A stretch of DNA of 64,000 nt from DASSSQ01 sp963839285. GTDB taxonomy: Bacteria; Actinomycetota; Thermoleophilia; Gaiellales; Gaiellaceae. The position numbers were made by a program, and so were the translations under genes. Position 1 is the first letter of the stretch; every line of letters starts with the position of its first letter. Of the stretch, positions 28,103 to 37,317 are shown in pieces. The stretch lies in the NCBI GenBank assembly GCA_963839285.1, contig CAWIUN010000021.1, positions 124,001 to 188,000 on the forward strand. Reading direction: 5' to 3'. Below the pieces are notes generated by a model. That model made no database searches, was not told where the DNA came from, and saw only the letters and a program-made list of their open reading frames with translations.

Positions 28103-28729
28103 GTGGACACGCCCGAGTCGGCCGAGCCCTTCCTGCCCGCGCGGCGCACGCTGACGTCGCTGCGCGCGGCCGTGCAGGAGTGCCGCGGCTGCCCGCTGCA
28201 CGCTCCCGCGACGCAGGCGGTCTTCGGCGAGGGCAGCGCCGGCGCCGAGGTCGTGCTGCTCGGCGAGCAGCCCGGCGACCGCGAGGATCTCGAGGGGGCG
28301 CCGTTCGTCGGGCCGGCGGGCCTCGAGCTCGACCGCGGGCTCGAGGCGGCCGGGATCGACCGGCGCGCGGTCTACGTCACGAACGCGGTCAAGCACTTCA
28401 AGTTCGAGCCGCGCGGGAAGCGGCGGATCCACCAGAAGCCGAACTGGTCCGAGCTCGCCGCCTGCCGGCCCTGGCTCGACGCCGAGCTCGCGGCCGTGCG
28501 GCCGACGGTGATCGTCTGCCTCGGGGCGACGGCCGCGCAGTCGCTGCTCGGGCGGAGCTTCCGCGTCACCCGGCAGCGGGGCGAGCCGATCGAGGCGGAG
28601 CCGCTCGCATCCTGGATCGTCGCGACCGTGCATCCCTCCTCGATCCTGCGCCAGCGGGACGACGAGTCCCGCCGCGCCGAGCGCGAGTCGTTCGTCCGCG
28701 ACCTCGAGGTCGTCGCGACCCTGCTCTGA
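28103..28729 (+). CDS. udgX: uracil-DNA glycosylase UdgX (covalent type)
   Basis: This 208-residue family 4/5-like glycosylase has an Fe-S cluster: Cys at 27 and 30 (CRGC) plus two more near 122 and 145. The motif GEQPGDREDLEGAPF carries the UdgX-type Gln-Pro-Gly-Asp. The loop KRRIHQ (106-111) with His110 is the hallmark of UdgX, which removes uracil and stays covalently bound to the abasic site through that His. HPSS is the C-terminal active-site motif. It would act in DNA repair or damage tolerance. The GTG start lies 40 nt from the tRNA-Cys 5' end. Confidence 0.9.
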   Translation: MDTPESAEPFLPARRTLTSLRAAVQECRGCPLHAPATQAVFGEGSAGAEVVLLGEQPGDREDLEGAPFVGPAGLELDRGLEAAGIDRRAVYVTNAVKHFKFEPRGKRRIHQKPNWSELAACRPWLDAELAAVRPTVIVCLGATAAQSLLGRSFRVTRQRGEPIEAEPLASWIVATVHPSSILRQRDDESRRAERESFVRDLEVVATLL

Positions 28730-28791
28730 CCGCGCAATGCGCACCCGATCCGGCCTGGAGGGTCGAAACGCGCAGCCGATCAGCCGTGCCC

Positions 28792-28821
28792 TTCACGGAT
28801 CGCGCGGGAGCGGTATAGAGT
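28792..28821 (+). promoter_or_regulatory. promoter of the polyamine/GABA operon
   Basis: TTCACG (28792-28797), an 18-bp spacer, then TAGAGT (28816-28821), 7 nt before the ATG at 28829. The same TAGAGT-7-ATG layout is seen at copZ, so the first gene is probably translated from a leaderless mRNA. Confidence 0.6.
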
Positions 28822-28828
28822 CGCGCCG

Positions 28829-30145
28829 ATGTCGTTGCAGGAGCGCAGCGCCGCCGAGCGGGTCTCCGAGGCCCGCGCCCGCTACGTCGCCCGGGGCGTC
28901 TCGACCCCCGCGCTCGTCGTCGACCGGGCGGCCGGCGCGCGGATCTGGGACGTCGACGGCAACGAGTACCTCGACTTCGCCGGCGGGATCGGCTGCGTCA
29001 ACCTCGGCCACTGTCACCCCGAGACGGTGGCGGCGATCCACGCGCAGGTCGACCGCTACCTGCACCAGTGCTTCATGGTCGGCACCTACGAGCCCTACGT
29101 CGAGGTCTGCCGGCGGCTCGCCGAGCTCTCGCCCTGCCGCGGCAGCGGCGTAGGCTCGCACGGAGCCGCCGAGAGCACGGCGCAGAAGTCGATCCTGCTG
29201 AACTCGGGCGCCGAGGCGGTCGAGAACGCCGTCAAGATCGCGCGCGCGGCGACCGGCCGGCCCGCCGTCGTCGTCTTCGACCGCGCCTTCCACGGCCGGA
29301 CGCTGCTGACGCTGGCGATGACCGAGAAGGTCGGCTACAAGGCCGGCTTCGGGCCGTTCCCGTCCGAGGTCTACCGCGCGCCGGCGCCCTACCCCTACCG
29401 GGGCGTCTCGACCGACGACGCGATCGCCGGGCTCGAGCGGCTCTTCAAGGCCGAGGTCGACCCGCAGTCGGTCGCGTGCGTCGTGCTCGAGCCGGTGCAG
29501 GGCGAGGGCGGCTTCATCCCGATGCCGGCCGACTACCTGCCCCGGCTGCGCGAGCTCTGCGACCGGCACGGGATCCTCTGGGTCGACGACGAGGTGCAGT
29601 CCGGCGTCGGCCGCACCGGCCCCGTCTGGGCGGTCGAGCACTACGACGCGCACGGTCCCGAGTCGGGGCCCGACCTGCTCGTCTCCGGCAAGTCGCTCGG
29701 CGGCGGGCTGCCGCTCGCGGCGGTGACCGGGCGGGCCGAGCTCCTGGACGCGCCGGCCCCGGGCGGGCTCGGCGGCACCTTCGGCGGCAACCCGGTCGCC
29801 TGCGCGGCGGCCGTCGCGACCCTGGACGCGCTGCCCGGGATCCGCGGGCGCGCAGAGGCCGTCGGCACGGCGGCGCGCGAGCGGCTCGAGCGCATCAGGG
29901 GCCCGCTCGACGACGTCCGCGGGCTCGGCCCGATGCTGGCGCTCGAGCTCCACGAGCAGACGCCCGAGCTCGCCGCCGCCGTCGTCGCGGCCGCCCGCGC
30001 GCGCGGGCTCGTCCTGCTCGCCTGCGGGCTCTACGGCAACGTGATCCGGCTACACGTCCCCCTCGTCATCTCGGACGAGGACCTCGAGCGCGGGCTCGGG
30101 ATCCTGGAGGAGTCGATTGGCGACGCGCGTCGAAGCAGCGCCTGA
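28829..30145 (+). CDS. gabT: 4-aminobutyrate aminotransferase
   Basis: This 438-residue class III PLP aminotransferase has NSGAEAVENAVKIAR, AFHGRTLLTLAMT, the acidic cofactor contact WVDDEVQSGVGRTG, and the PLP lysine in VSGKSLGGGLPLAA. It converts GABA to succinate semialdehyde. An extra stretch of about 12 residues (CRGSGVGSHGAAESTAQ) sits before the NSGAEA motif and is unusual. It overlaps the next gene by 29 nt and heads a block that imports polyamines and oxidises aminobutyraldehyde, so GABA from putrescine is the likely substrate. Confidence 0.88.
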   Translation: MSLQERSAAERVSEARARYVARGVSTPALVVDRAAGARIWDVDGNEYLDFAGGIGCVNLGHCHPETVAAIHAQVDRYLHQCFMVGTYEPYVEVCRRLAELSPCRGSGVGSHGAAESTAQKSILLNSGAEAVENAVKIARAATGRPAVVVFDRAFHGRTLLTLAMTEKVGYKAGFGPFPSEVYRAPAPYPYRGVSTDDAIAGLERLFKAEVDPQSVACVVLEPVQGEGGFIPMPADYLPRLRELCDRHGILWVDDEVQSGVGRTGPVWAVEHYDAHGPESGPDLLVSGKSLGGGLPLAAVTGRAELLDAPAPGGLGGTFGGNPVACAAAVATLDALPGIRGRAEAVGTAARERLERIRGPLDDVRGLGPMLALELHEQTPELAAAVVAAARARGLVLLACGLYGNVIRLHVPLVISDEDLERGLGILEESIGDARRSSA

Positions 30146-31139
30146 GCTCGGGCTCGCCGACGTCGAGGTCGCGGGGGCCGCCAAGCGCTACGGCGACGTC
30201 GTCGCGGTCGCGGGCGTCGACCTCTCGGTCGGCCGCGGCGAGTTCTTCACGCTGCTCGGCCCCTCCGGCTCGGGGAAGACGACGACGCTGCGGATGATCG
30301 CCGGCTTCGAGCGGCCGGACGGCGGCGCGATCCGGCTCCAGGGCCGCGACGTCACCCGGCTGCCGCCGAACGCGCGCGACGTCAACACCGTCTTCCAGGA
30401 CTACGCGCTCTTCCCCCACATGACCGTCGCCGAGAACGTCGGCTACGGCCTGAAGGTGAAGGGCATCCGGCGCGCCGACCGCGCGGCGCGGGTCGCCGAC
30501 GTGCTGCGGATGGTGCAGCTGGAGGACTTCGGCGGCCGCAAGCCGATCCAGCTCTCGGGCGGGCAGCGTCAGCGTGTCGCGCTCGCCCGCGCGATCGTCA
30601 ACCGGCCGGCGGTGCTGCTCCTCGACGAGCCGCTCGGCGCGCTCGACCTGAAGCTGCGCCAGCAGATGCAGGTCTTCCTGAAGCAGCTGCAGGGCGACCT
30701 CGGGATCACCTTCCTCTACGTCACGCACGACCAGGAGGAGGCGCTGACGATGAGCGACCGGATCGCGGTCTTCAACCACGGCCGGATCGAGCAGGTCGGC
30801 ACGCCCGCGGACGTCTACGAGCGGCCGGCGACCGAGTTCGTCGCCGATTTCGTCGGCGTCTCCAACATCGTCGAGCGCGACGGCCGGCGCGTCAGCATCC
30901 GGCCCGAGCGGATCCTGCTCGACGACGCCGGCGAGCCCGCGCGGGTCGCCGACGTCACCTACGTCGGCGCCTTCATCCGCGTCGGCGTCGAGCTCGACGG
31001 CGGCGGGCGGCTGACGCTCGTCCGCCCGAACGACGGCAGCACCCTCGAGCCCGGCACCGCGGTGCAGGTCGCCTGGCGGGACGAGGACGCGTACGAGATC
31101 CAGGCGGCGACGAAACCCCCCGACGAGGAGGACCGATGA
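30117..31139 (+). CDS. potA: spermidine/putrescine ABC transporter ATP-binding protein
   Basis: This 340-residue ABC ATPase has Walker A GPSGSGKTTT, signature LSGGQRQRVALARAIV, Walker B LLLDEPLGALD, the switch His in YVTHDQEEAL, and a C-terminal TOBE domain (about residues 250-330), as in PotA/MalK. It powers uptake through the two permeases downstream. Start is a TTG with GGAGGAG five bases upstream, inside the end of gabT. Its stop overlaps the binding-protein gene as ATGA. The substrate is assigned from the neighbouring gabT and aldehyde dehydrogenase. Confidence 0.87.
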   Translation: MATRVEAAPELGLADVEVAGAAKRYGDVVAVAGVDLSVGRGEFFTLLGPSGSGKTTTLRMIAGFERPDGGAIRLQGRDVTRLPPNARDVNTVFQDYALFPHMTVAENVGYGLKVKGIRRADRAARVADVLRMVQLEDFGGRKPIQLSGGQRQRVALARAIVNRPAVLLLDEPLGALDLKLRQQMQVFLKQLQGDLGITFLYVTHDQEEALTMSDRIAVFNHGRIEQVGTPADVYERPATEFVADFVGVSNIVERDGRRVSIRPERILLDDAGEPARVADVTYVGAFIRVGVELDGGGRLTLVRPNDGSTLEPGTAVQVAWRDEDAYEIQAATKPPDEEDR

Positions 31140-32252
31140 GGAAACCCGCATGGGCGGCGCTGGCCGCCCTCGCGGTGCTGCTCGCCTTCCCGGCGACCGG
31201 CACGACCAAGTCCCAGGCCGGCACGCTGAAGCTGATCGCCTGGGAGGGCTACACCCAGCCCCAGTGGGTGAAGCCCTTCGAGAAGCAGTCCGGCTGCAAG
31301 GTGCAGGCGAAGTACGCCGGCTCCTCCGACGAGATGGTGACGCTGATGCGCTCCGGCGGCGGCGGCCAGTACGACATGGTCTCGGCCTCCGGCGACGCCA
31401 GCCTGCGGCTGATCTACGGCAAGGACGTGCAGCCGGTCGACGTCTCGCGGATCCCGGACTACAAGAACTTCAACCCGGCGTTCAGGAGCCCGCCGAACAA
31501 CACGGTCGGCGGCAAGCACTACGGCGTCTCGCTGCAGTGGGGGCCGAACACGCTCCTCTACAACACGCAGAAGGTGAAGCCGGCGCCGAAGAGCTGGAGC
31601 GTCCTCTACTCGAGCAAGTACAAGGGCAAGATCACCGTCCCCGACAACCCGATCCAGATCGCGGACGCGGCCCTCTACCTGATGAAGACGAACCGGTCGC
31701 TCGGGATCAAGGACCCGTACGAGCTGAACTCCAAGCAGATGGACGCGGCGGTCGCGCTGCTGCAAGAAGCAGAAGCCGCTGATCAAGAAGTACTGGGCGC
31801 TCGCCTCGGACGAGATCGACCTGTTCAAGAACGGCGACGCCGTCCTCGGCGCCTCCTGGCCGTACCAGACGAACACGCTGATCGCGGCGAAGGCGCCGGT
31901 CAAGGACCTGGTGCCGCGTGAGGGCGCGACCGGCTGGCTCGACACGTGGATGCTCTCGGCCAAGTCGAAGAACGTCGACTGCGCCTACAAGTGGCTGGCG
32001 TGGATCTCGACGCCGAAGGTGCAGGCCCAGCAGGCGGTCTACTTCGGCGAGACGCCCGTCAACAAGCTGGCGTGCAAGGAGATGGACAAGATCGCCAAGG
32101 GCTCCTGCAAGCAGTACCACGCGGACGCGCCGCTGGCGTACTTCAAGAAGATCTACTTCTGGAAGACGCCGATCGCCGACTGCGGCAACGGCAGGAAGAA
32201 CTGCATGGACTACACCAAGTGGCAGCAGGCCTGGACCCAGGTCAAGGGGTAG
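31136..32252 (+). CDS. potD: polyamine ABC transporter substrate-binding protein (PotD-like, frameshifted)
   Basis: This periplasmic-type binding protein has a signal peptide (about residues 1-28, without a lipobox Cys). It starts LKLIAWEGYTQPQWVKPFE like PotD, with LYNTQKV and WPYQTNTLI on the two lobes. A one-base gain near 31763 breaks the frame. Corrected, the chain runs AVALLKKQKPLIKKYWALAS to AWTQVKG, about 371 residues. Six cysteines in the last third may form disulfides. It delivers the polyamine to the permeases. Confidence 0.85.
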
Positions 32253-33134
32253 CCCTTTCGCCTCCGGCGAAACGGCGAGAGGGCCTGCTGCGCAGGCCCT
32301 GGGTACGGGCGGCGGCGCTCCTGTCGCCGCCCGTGCTCGCCTTTCTGCTTCTTCTACGTCGCCGCGCTCGCGGCGCTCTTCGTCTCGGCGTTCTGGACCG
32401 TCGACTCGTTCACCGGCGAGCTGATCCGCCACTGGACGACGGACAACTTCCGCACGCTCTGGGACGCTCCGGCCTACCGGACGATCGCGCTGCGGACGAT
32501 CGGGATCGCGGCCGCGGTGACGATCACGGACGCGCTCGTCGCCTTCCCGGTCGCCTACTTCATGGCCCGGGTCGCGCGGCCGCGGACGCGGACGGTGCTC
32601 TTCGTCGCGGTGACGCTGCCGCTCTGGTCGAGCTACCTCGTCCGCGTCTACGCGTGGCGGCTGATCCTGGCCAAGGACGGCGCGCTCAACTGGACGCTCG
32701 GGAAGCTGCACCTGCCAGAGCTCGGCGTCGCCTACTCGAACACGGCGATGTGGATCGTCTTCTCCTACATCTGGCTGCCGTTCATGATCCTGCCGGTCTA
32801 CGCCGCGCTCGAGCGGCTCCCCCACTCCTACATCGAGGCCTCGCGGGATCTCGGCGCGCGCGGCTTCCGGACGCTCCGCTCGGTGATCCTGCCGCTGGCG
32901 CTGCCCGGCGTCGTCGCCGGCTCGATCTTCACGTTCTCGCTGACGCTCGGCGACTACATCACGCCGGTGCTCGTCGGCGGCGCCTCGTCGCAGTTCATCG
33001 GCAACGTCGTCTTCGAGTCGGTCGGCGTCTCGAACAACGTGCCCTTCGCGGCGGCGTTCGCGACCGTGCCGCTCGTGGTCATGGGCGTCTACCTGGTGCT
33101 GGCCCGGCGGGCCGGCGCCTTCGAGGCGCTGTAG
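32252..33134 (+). CDS. potB: polyamine ABC transporter permease PotB-like (frameshifted, start unresolved)
   Basis: This membrane permease has about six helices. The cytoplasmic EAA-type loop IEASRDLGARGFRTLRSVIL docks on the ATPase. The reading LLSPPVLAFLLL joins FYVAALAALFVSAFWTVDSF after removal of one base near 32350. No ATG/GTG/TTG lies at the expected N-terminus, so the start could be a rare CTG (about 32285) or lie behind a further indel. The stop TAG shares a base with the GTG of the second permease. Confidence 0.78.
32256..32300 (+). promoter_or_regulatory. two tandem hairpins between binding protein and permease
   Basis: TTTCGCC-3nt-GGCGAAA (32256-32272) and AGGGCCTGC-3nt-GCAGGCCCT (32280-32300) follow the potD stop by 3 nt. 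Such stems often protect the 3' end of the abundant binding-protein message and lower permease expression. They overlap the presumed N-terminal codons of the permease. Confidence 0.55.
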
Positions 33135-33931
33135 TGGAGACCCGCGCGACCAGGCTCGGGCTCGGCGTCGTCACGGGGCTCGTGCTCTGCTTCCTCTACG
33201 TGCCGATCGCGATCATCTGCCTCTACGCGTTCAACTCCTCGAACGTGCAGAGCTGGCCGATCGCCGGGCTGACGACGAAGTGGTTCTCGCCCGCGATCCA
33301 CGACGAGGCGATGCAGCAGGCGCTCTGGCTCTCGTTGAAGGCCGGCGCGCTCGCGACGCTGACCGCGCTCGTGCTCGGCTCGATGGCCGCGTTCGGCGTC
33401 CACCGCTTCCGCTTCTTCGGGCGCGAGTCGATCTCGTTCCTGCTCGTGCTGCCGATCGCGCTGCCCGGGATCATCACCGGGATGGCGCTGAACTCGTTCT
33501 TCGTCTTCTGGCAGACGAACTTCGGCCTCTACACGGTCGTCGTCGGCCACGCGACCTTCTGCGTCGTCACCGTCTACAACAACGTGCTCGCACGGCTGCG
33601 GCGCGTGCCCGGCTCGCTGACGGAGGCCTCCTCCGACCTCGGCGCGAGCGGGCTGCAGACGTTCCGCTACGTGACGCTCCCGACCATCTCGACGGCGCTG
33701 ATCTCGGGCGCCGTGCTCGCGTTCGCGCTCTCCTTCGACGAGGTGATCGTGACCACCTTCACGGCCGGCGCGCAGAACACGCTGCCGCTCTGGATCTTCG
33801 GCAACATCCGGCTCGGGCAGGAGCTCCCGCAGGTGAACGTGATCGTCCTGATCGTCCTCGCCGTCACCATCGTCCCAGTCGCACTCGCGCAGCGGCTGAC
33901 CCGCGAGAGCGGGCTGCTGCGCTCGGAATAG
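33134..33931 (+). CDS. potC: polyamine ABC transporter permease PotC-like
   Basis: This 265-residue permease has six predicted helices and the EAA loop LTEASSDLGASGLQTFRYVT. The PotC-like segment FALSFDEVIVTTFTAG is also present. Start is the GTG at 33134, overlapping the previous stop by one base (TAGTG). It completes the transporter. Ten bases after its stop the aldehyde dehydrogenase gene begins. Confidence 0.87.
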   Translation: METRATRLGLGVVTGLVLCFLYVPIAIICLYAFNSSNVQSWPIAGLTTKWFSPAIHDEAMQQALWLSLKAGALATLTALVLGSMAAFGVHRFRFFGRESISFLLVLPIALPGIITGMALNSFFVFWQTNFGLYTVVVGHATFCVVTVYNNVLARLRRVPGSLTEASSDLGASGLQTFRYVTLPTISTALISGAVLAFALSFDEVIVTTFTAGAQNTLPLWIFGNIRLGQELPQVNVIVLIVLAVTIVPVALAQRLTRESGLLRSE

Positions 33932-33940
33932 GAGGTACGC

Positions 33941-35377
33941 ATGAGCACCGTCGTCGAATCGAAGAAGACGTTCATCGCCGGCGAGTGGGTGGACTCGGCG
34001 ACCGGCGCCACGATGCCGGTGCTGAACCCGTCCACGGGCGAGACGATCGCCGAGGTGCCCGCCTGCACCGCGGTCGACGTCGACCGCGCGGTCGAGGCGG
34101 CGCAGAAGGCCGCGCCGGAATGGCTCGACGCGACCCCGCGCGAGCGCTCGGAGCTGCTGCTGCGGCTCGCCGACGTGCTCGAGGACAACAAGGACGAGCT
34201 CGGCAGGCTCGAGTCGCAGAACGTCGGCAAGCCGCTGCAGGGGGCGGTCGAGGAGATGGAGTTCTCGGCCGACAACCTCCGCTACTTCGCGGGCGCCGCG
34301 CGCAACCTCGAGGGCAAGTCGGCCGGCGAGTACATCAAGGGCTACACCTCGATGATCCGCCGCGAGCCGCTCGGCATCGTCGGCGGGATCTGCCCCTGGA
34401 ACTACCCGTTGATGATGGCCGTCTGGAAGCTGGGGCCGGCGCTCGCGGCCGGCAACCTGCAGATCCTGAAGCCGTCCGAGCAGACGCCGCTCTCGCTGCT
34501 CCGCTTCGTCGAGCTCGCGCAGGAGGCGATCCCGGCGGGCGTGCTCCAGGTCGTCACGGGCGACGGCGTCCCGGCCGGCGAGCGGATCGTCACCCACCCG
34601 GCCGTGCGCATGGTCTCGATCACCGGCGACGTCGAGACGGGCAAGGCGATCGCGCGGAACGCCGCCGACTCGGTCAAGCGCGTCCACCTCGAGCTCGGCG
34701 GCAAGGCGCCCGTGGTCGTCTTCGACGACGCCGACCTCGAGGCGTTCGCCGAGTGCATGAAGGTCGCGGGCTACTGGAACTCGGGCCAGGACTGCACCGC
34801 GGGCTCGCGCGTGCTCGTCTCGGCGAAGGTCTACGACAAGGCGCTCGAGACGCTCGTGCCGGCGGTCGAGTCGCTCGTCGTCGGCGACCCCTCCGAGGGC
34901 GAGATCGACATGGGGCCGGTGATCACCTCGGCGCAGCAGGAGCGGGTGCTCGGCTTCCTCGACCGCGCGAAGGGGGCGACCGTGCTCACCGGCGGCGAGA
35001 CCGGCGGCGAGCGCGGCTTCTTCGTCAAGCCGACGGTCGTCGCGGACGTGTCCCAGACGGACGAGATCGTCCAGCGCGAGGTCTTCGGCCCGGTCGTGAC
35101 CGTGCAGCGGTTCGCCGACGACGCCGAGGCGATCGCCTGGGCCAACGACGTCCGCTACGGCCTCGCCGCCTCGGTCTGGACGCGCGACGTCGGCCGGGCG
35201 CTGAACGCGGCGAAGCGGCTCCAGTTCGGCACGGTCTGGATCAACGACCACCTGCTCCCGATCGGAAGCGAGATGCCGCACGGCGGCTACAAGGAGTCCG
35301 GCTACGGCAAGGACATGTCCATGTACTCGCTCGAGGACTACACGCAGATCAAGCACGTGGCGGCCAAGCTCGACTGA
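33941..35377 (+). CDS. aminobutyraldehyde (betaine-aldehyde-like) dehydrogenase
   Basis: This 478-residue aldehyde dehydrogenase has CPWNYPL, the general-base Glu in HLELGGKAPVVVF, the catalytic Cys in NSGQDCTAGSR, and EVFGPVVTV. The segment around INDHLLPIGSEMPHGG and the Trp in SVWTRD fit the aminobutyraldehyde/betaine-aldehyde group (PatD/Prr). It would oxidise 4-aminobutanal from putrescine to GABA, which gabT at the head of the block then deaminates. AGGAGG lies 6 nt before the ATG. It is the last gene before a strong terminator. Confidence 0.85.
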   Translation: MSTVVESKKTFIAGEWVDSATGATMPVLNPSTGETIAEVPACTAVDVDRAVEAAQKAAPEWLDATPRERSELLLRLADVLEDNKDELGRLESQNVGKPLQGAVEEMEFSADNLRYFAGAARNLEGKSAGEYIKGYTSMIRREPLGIVGGICPWNYPLMMAVWKLGPALAAGNLQILKPSEQTPLSLLRFVELAQEAIPAGVLQVVTGDGVPAGERIVTHPAVRMVSITGDVETGKAIARNAADSVKRVHLELGGKAPVVVFDDADLEAFAECMKVAGYWNSGQDCTAGSRVLVSAKVYDKALETLVPAVESLVVGDPSEGEIDMGPVITSAQQERVLGFLDRAKGATVLTGGETGGERGFFVKPTVVADVSQTDEIVQREVFGPVVTVQRFADDAEAIAWANDVRYGLAASVWTRDVGRALNAAKRLQFGTVWINDHLLPIGSEMPHGGYKESGYGKDMSMYSLEDYTQIKHVAAKLD

Positions 35378-35390
35378 GCCCGTGCGCTCA

Positions 35391-35431
35391 GGCCAGGGCC
35401 GGCCCTCGGGCCTCGAGGGCCGGCCCTGGCC
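35391..35431 (+). terminator. terminator of the polyamine/GABA operon
   Basis: A perfect 17-bp GC stem (35391-35407 with 35415-35431; arm GGCCAGGGCCGGCCCTC) with a 7-nt loop, 13 nt after the dehydrogenase stop. There is no U-run. Confidence 0.75.
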
Positions 35432-35493
35432 GTGGCCCGGACTGATCCGAGGTCTCCGACCGCGCCCGCGGACCAGCCGTGGCTTCGCCGGTC

Positions 35494-35499
35494 TACCAT
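35494..35499 (+). promoter_or_regulatory. -10 box of a leaderless promoter
   Basis: TACCAT, then 6 nt, then the ATG at 35506. Confidence 0.45.
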
Positions 35500-35505
35500 C
35501 GCCGC

Positions 35506-35871
35506 ATGCGGATCGAGCACGTCGCGCTCTGGGTCGCCGACATCGAGCGCTCGCGGGCGTTCTACGAGCGCTGGCTCGGCGGGCGCGCGGGCGAGCGCTA
35601 CGAGAACGAGGAGCGCGCGTTCGCGTCCTACTTCCTGACCTTCGTCGAGGGAGCGCGGCTCGAGCTGATGCAGATGGAGGGCGTGCCGCCGCAGCTCGGG
35701 GCGCACTTCGCGGTGCACGTCGGCTCCGAACAGGACGTCGACGAGCTCGCGGCCGAGCTCGCCGCCGCCGGCGTGCCCGTCCCCGAGGGGCCGCGCCGCA
35801 CCGGCGACGGCTACTACGAGGCGGTCGTCCTCGACCCGGACGGCAACCGCGTCGAGCTGACCGCCGGCTAG
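35506..35871 (+). CDS. VOC family protein (glyoxalase/bleomycin-resistance fold)
   Basis: This 121-residue protein of two beta-alpha-beta units begins IEHVALWVADIERSRAFYE, with His and later Glu (RLELMQ) and DPDGNRVELT supplying metal ligands. Members include lactoylglutathione lyase and dioxygenases; the reaction here is unknown. Start is ATG 35506, fitting the -10 box; an ATG/GTG further upstream would lie inside the promoter. It converges on the S33 hydrolase with a 4-nt overlap. Confidence 0.8.
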   Translation: MRIEHVALWVADIERSRAFYERWLGGRAGERYENEERAFASYFLTFVEGARLELMQMEGVPPQLGAHFAVHVGSEQDVDELAAELAAAGVPVPEGPRRTGDGYYEAVVLDPDGNRVELTAG

Positions 35872-37283
35872 CCGAGCACGAACGGCGCCGGCCGGATCTG
35901 CCGGATGCAGCCGGTGGCGAGGCCGGAGGCGGTGCCGCGCCGGAGGAAGTCCGCGACGAGGTGCGGCAGGCAGCCGTACTCCCCGATCGCATGCCCGAGC
36001 CCCGGCACGACGAGGAGCCGCGCGCGCGGCATCCCCTGCCGGATCGCGGCCACGTTGCCGATCGGGTCCTTCGGGTCGGCGCCGCCGACGAGCACGAGCG
36101 CCGGCAGGTTCGAGCGCACGTCCGTCCACTCGGCCGGCGCCTCCGTGCGGCGTGGGAAGACCGAGCAGGCCGCGCGCCACGCGGCCATATCCGCGGCGAA
36201 GGAGTGGCCGAGGTAGGAGCCCGCGCCGTCCTCGGCCACCGCCTCGAGGCCTGCGCGCGCCCACGGCTCGTCGCAGAGGATCGAGTAGCGCATCACCTGG
36301 CGGCCCGCCGCCTCGTCGCGGGTGGCGATCACCTCGCGCGCGACCGGCGCGAGCGTCCCGGCCGCGGCCCCGTCGACGAGCTGCGGGATCCGCGCCGCGC
36401 CGGCGTCCGAGGCCGAGAGGTTCCCGACCACGTTCGCGAGCGCGTCGCCGTCGATCGTCAGCGTCTCGCCCGCCGCGATCACCCGCCGTGGCTCTGCCTC
36501 GAGCCGCAGGATCGTCGCCCGCAGCGCCTCGGGCCAGCGCGGGAAGGCGGTCGCGCAGAGCCGGTCGGCTGCGCAGCGCACCGCGATCTGGTCGAGCGTC
36601 CGCTGCGCGTTCGACGACCAGCGCTCGAAGATCGGCACCGAGAGCAGCGTCGCGCCGTCGAGCACGACCGAGCGCACGGACGACGGATGGCGCTTCAGAT
36701 AGACCTGCGCCGCCGTCGCGCCGTAGGAGACCCCGTAGAGGTTGATCGTGCGGTAGCCGAGCGCCGCGCGCACCGCGTCGAGGTCGTCCATCGCCGCGGC
36801 GTGCCGTACTGCGTGAAGTCGGCGTCGAGCGCAGCTCTGGCACGCCCTCACGTAGGCGGCGCCCGCGTCGAGGCCCTCGATCGGCCCCGTCGGCGCCGGG
36901 CAGAGAAGCGGGTTCGACCCGCCCGTACCACGCTGGTCGACGAGGACGATGTCCCGCGTCCGGTTCAGCTCCGAGAAGACCGACTGGAGCCCCTGCGCCA
37001 TCTGGGCTGCGGCGCCGCCCGGGCCGCCCGTGAGATAGACGAACGGGTCGGCGGCGGTCCGCTTCACCGTCGCCGGCAGCACGACCACGTTCAGCGAGAT
37101 CGTGCGCCCGCCGGGGAGCGCCCGGTTCTCCGGCACCGCCAGGCGGCCGCATTTCGCCGTGACGCCGCCCGGATAGCAGGCGCGCAGCTTCGGCCGCTCG
37201 GCGCCCCCGGACGGCAGGGCGAGCGCGGTCGCCGCGACGAGCGCCGCGGCGAGGAACGCGATCATCCGCAGTCCCGTGAGCAT
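35868..37283 (-). CDS. secreted alpha/beta hydrolase, TAP/S33 peptidase-like
   Basis: This 471-residue alpha/beta hydrolase has a signal peptide (about residues 1-28), VYLTGGPGG (oxyanion region), VDQRGTGGSNPL, the nucleophile elbow GVSYGATAAQVY, Asp in VLVGGADPKDP and His in PGLGHAIGEYG. It matches tripeptidyl aminopeptidase-like exported enzymes. Around residues 148-162 the reading CARRRLHAVRHA looks out of frame; another frame gives ALDADFTQYGT, so two compensating one-base errors near 36805-36840 are likely. The ATG at 37265 is an alternative start. Confidence 0.8.
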   Translation of the reverse strand: MLTGLRMIAFLAAALVAATALALPSGGAERPKLRACYPGGVTAKCGRLAVPENRALPGGRTISLNVVVLPATVKRTAADPFVYLTGGPGGAAAQMAQGLQSVFSELNRTRDIVLVDQRGTGGSNPLLCPAPTGPIEGLDAGAAYVRACQSCARRRLHAVRHAAAMDDLDAVRAALGYRTINLYGVSYGATAAQVYLKRHPSSVRSVVLDGATLLSVPIFERWSSNAQRTLDQIAVRCAADRLCATAFPRWPEALRATILRLEAEPRRVIAAGETLTIDGDALANVVGNLSASDAGAARIPQLVDGAAAGTLAPVAREVIATRDEAAGRQVMRYSILCDEPWARAGLEAVAEDGAGSYLGHSFAADMAAWRAACSVFPRRTEAPAEWTDVRSNLPALVLVGGADPKDPIGNVAAIRQGMPRARLLVVPGLGHAIGEYGCLPHLVADFLRRGTASGLATGCIRQIRPAPFVLG

Positions 37284-37317
37284 CGCGTGCGCCGCGCGCA
37301 GGCGAAATCAGCAGTTG

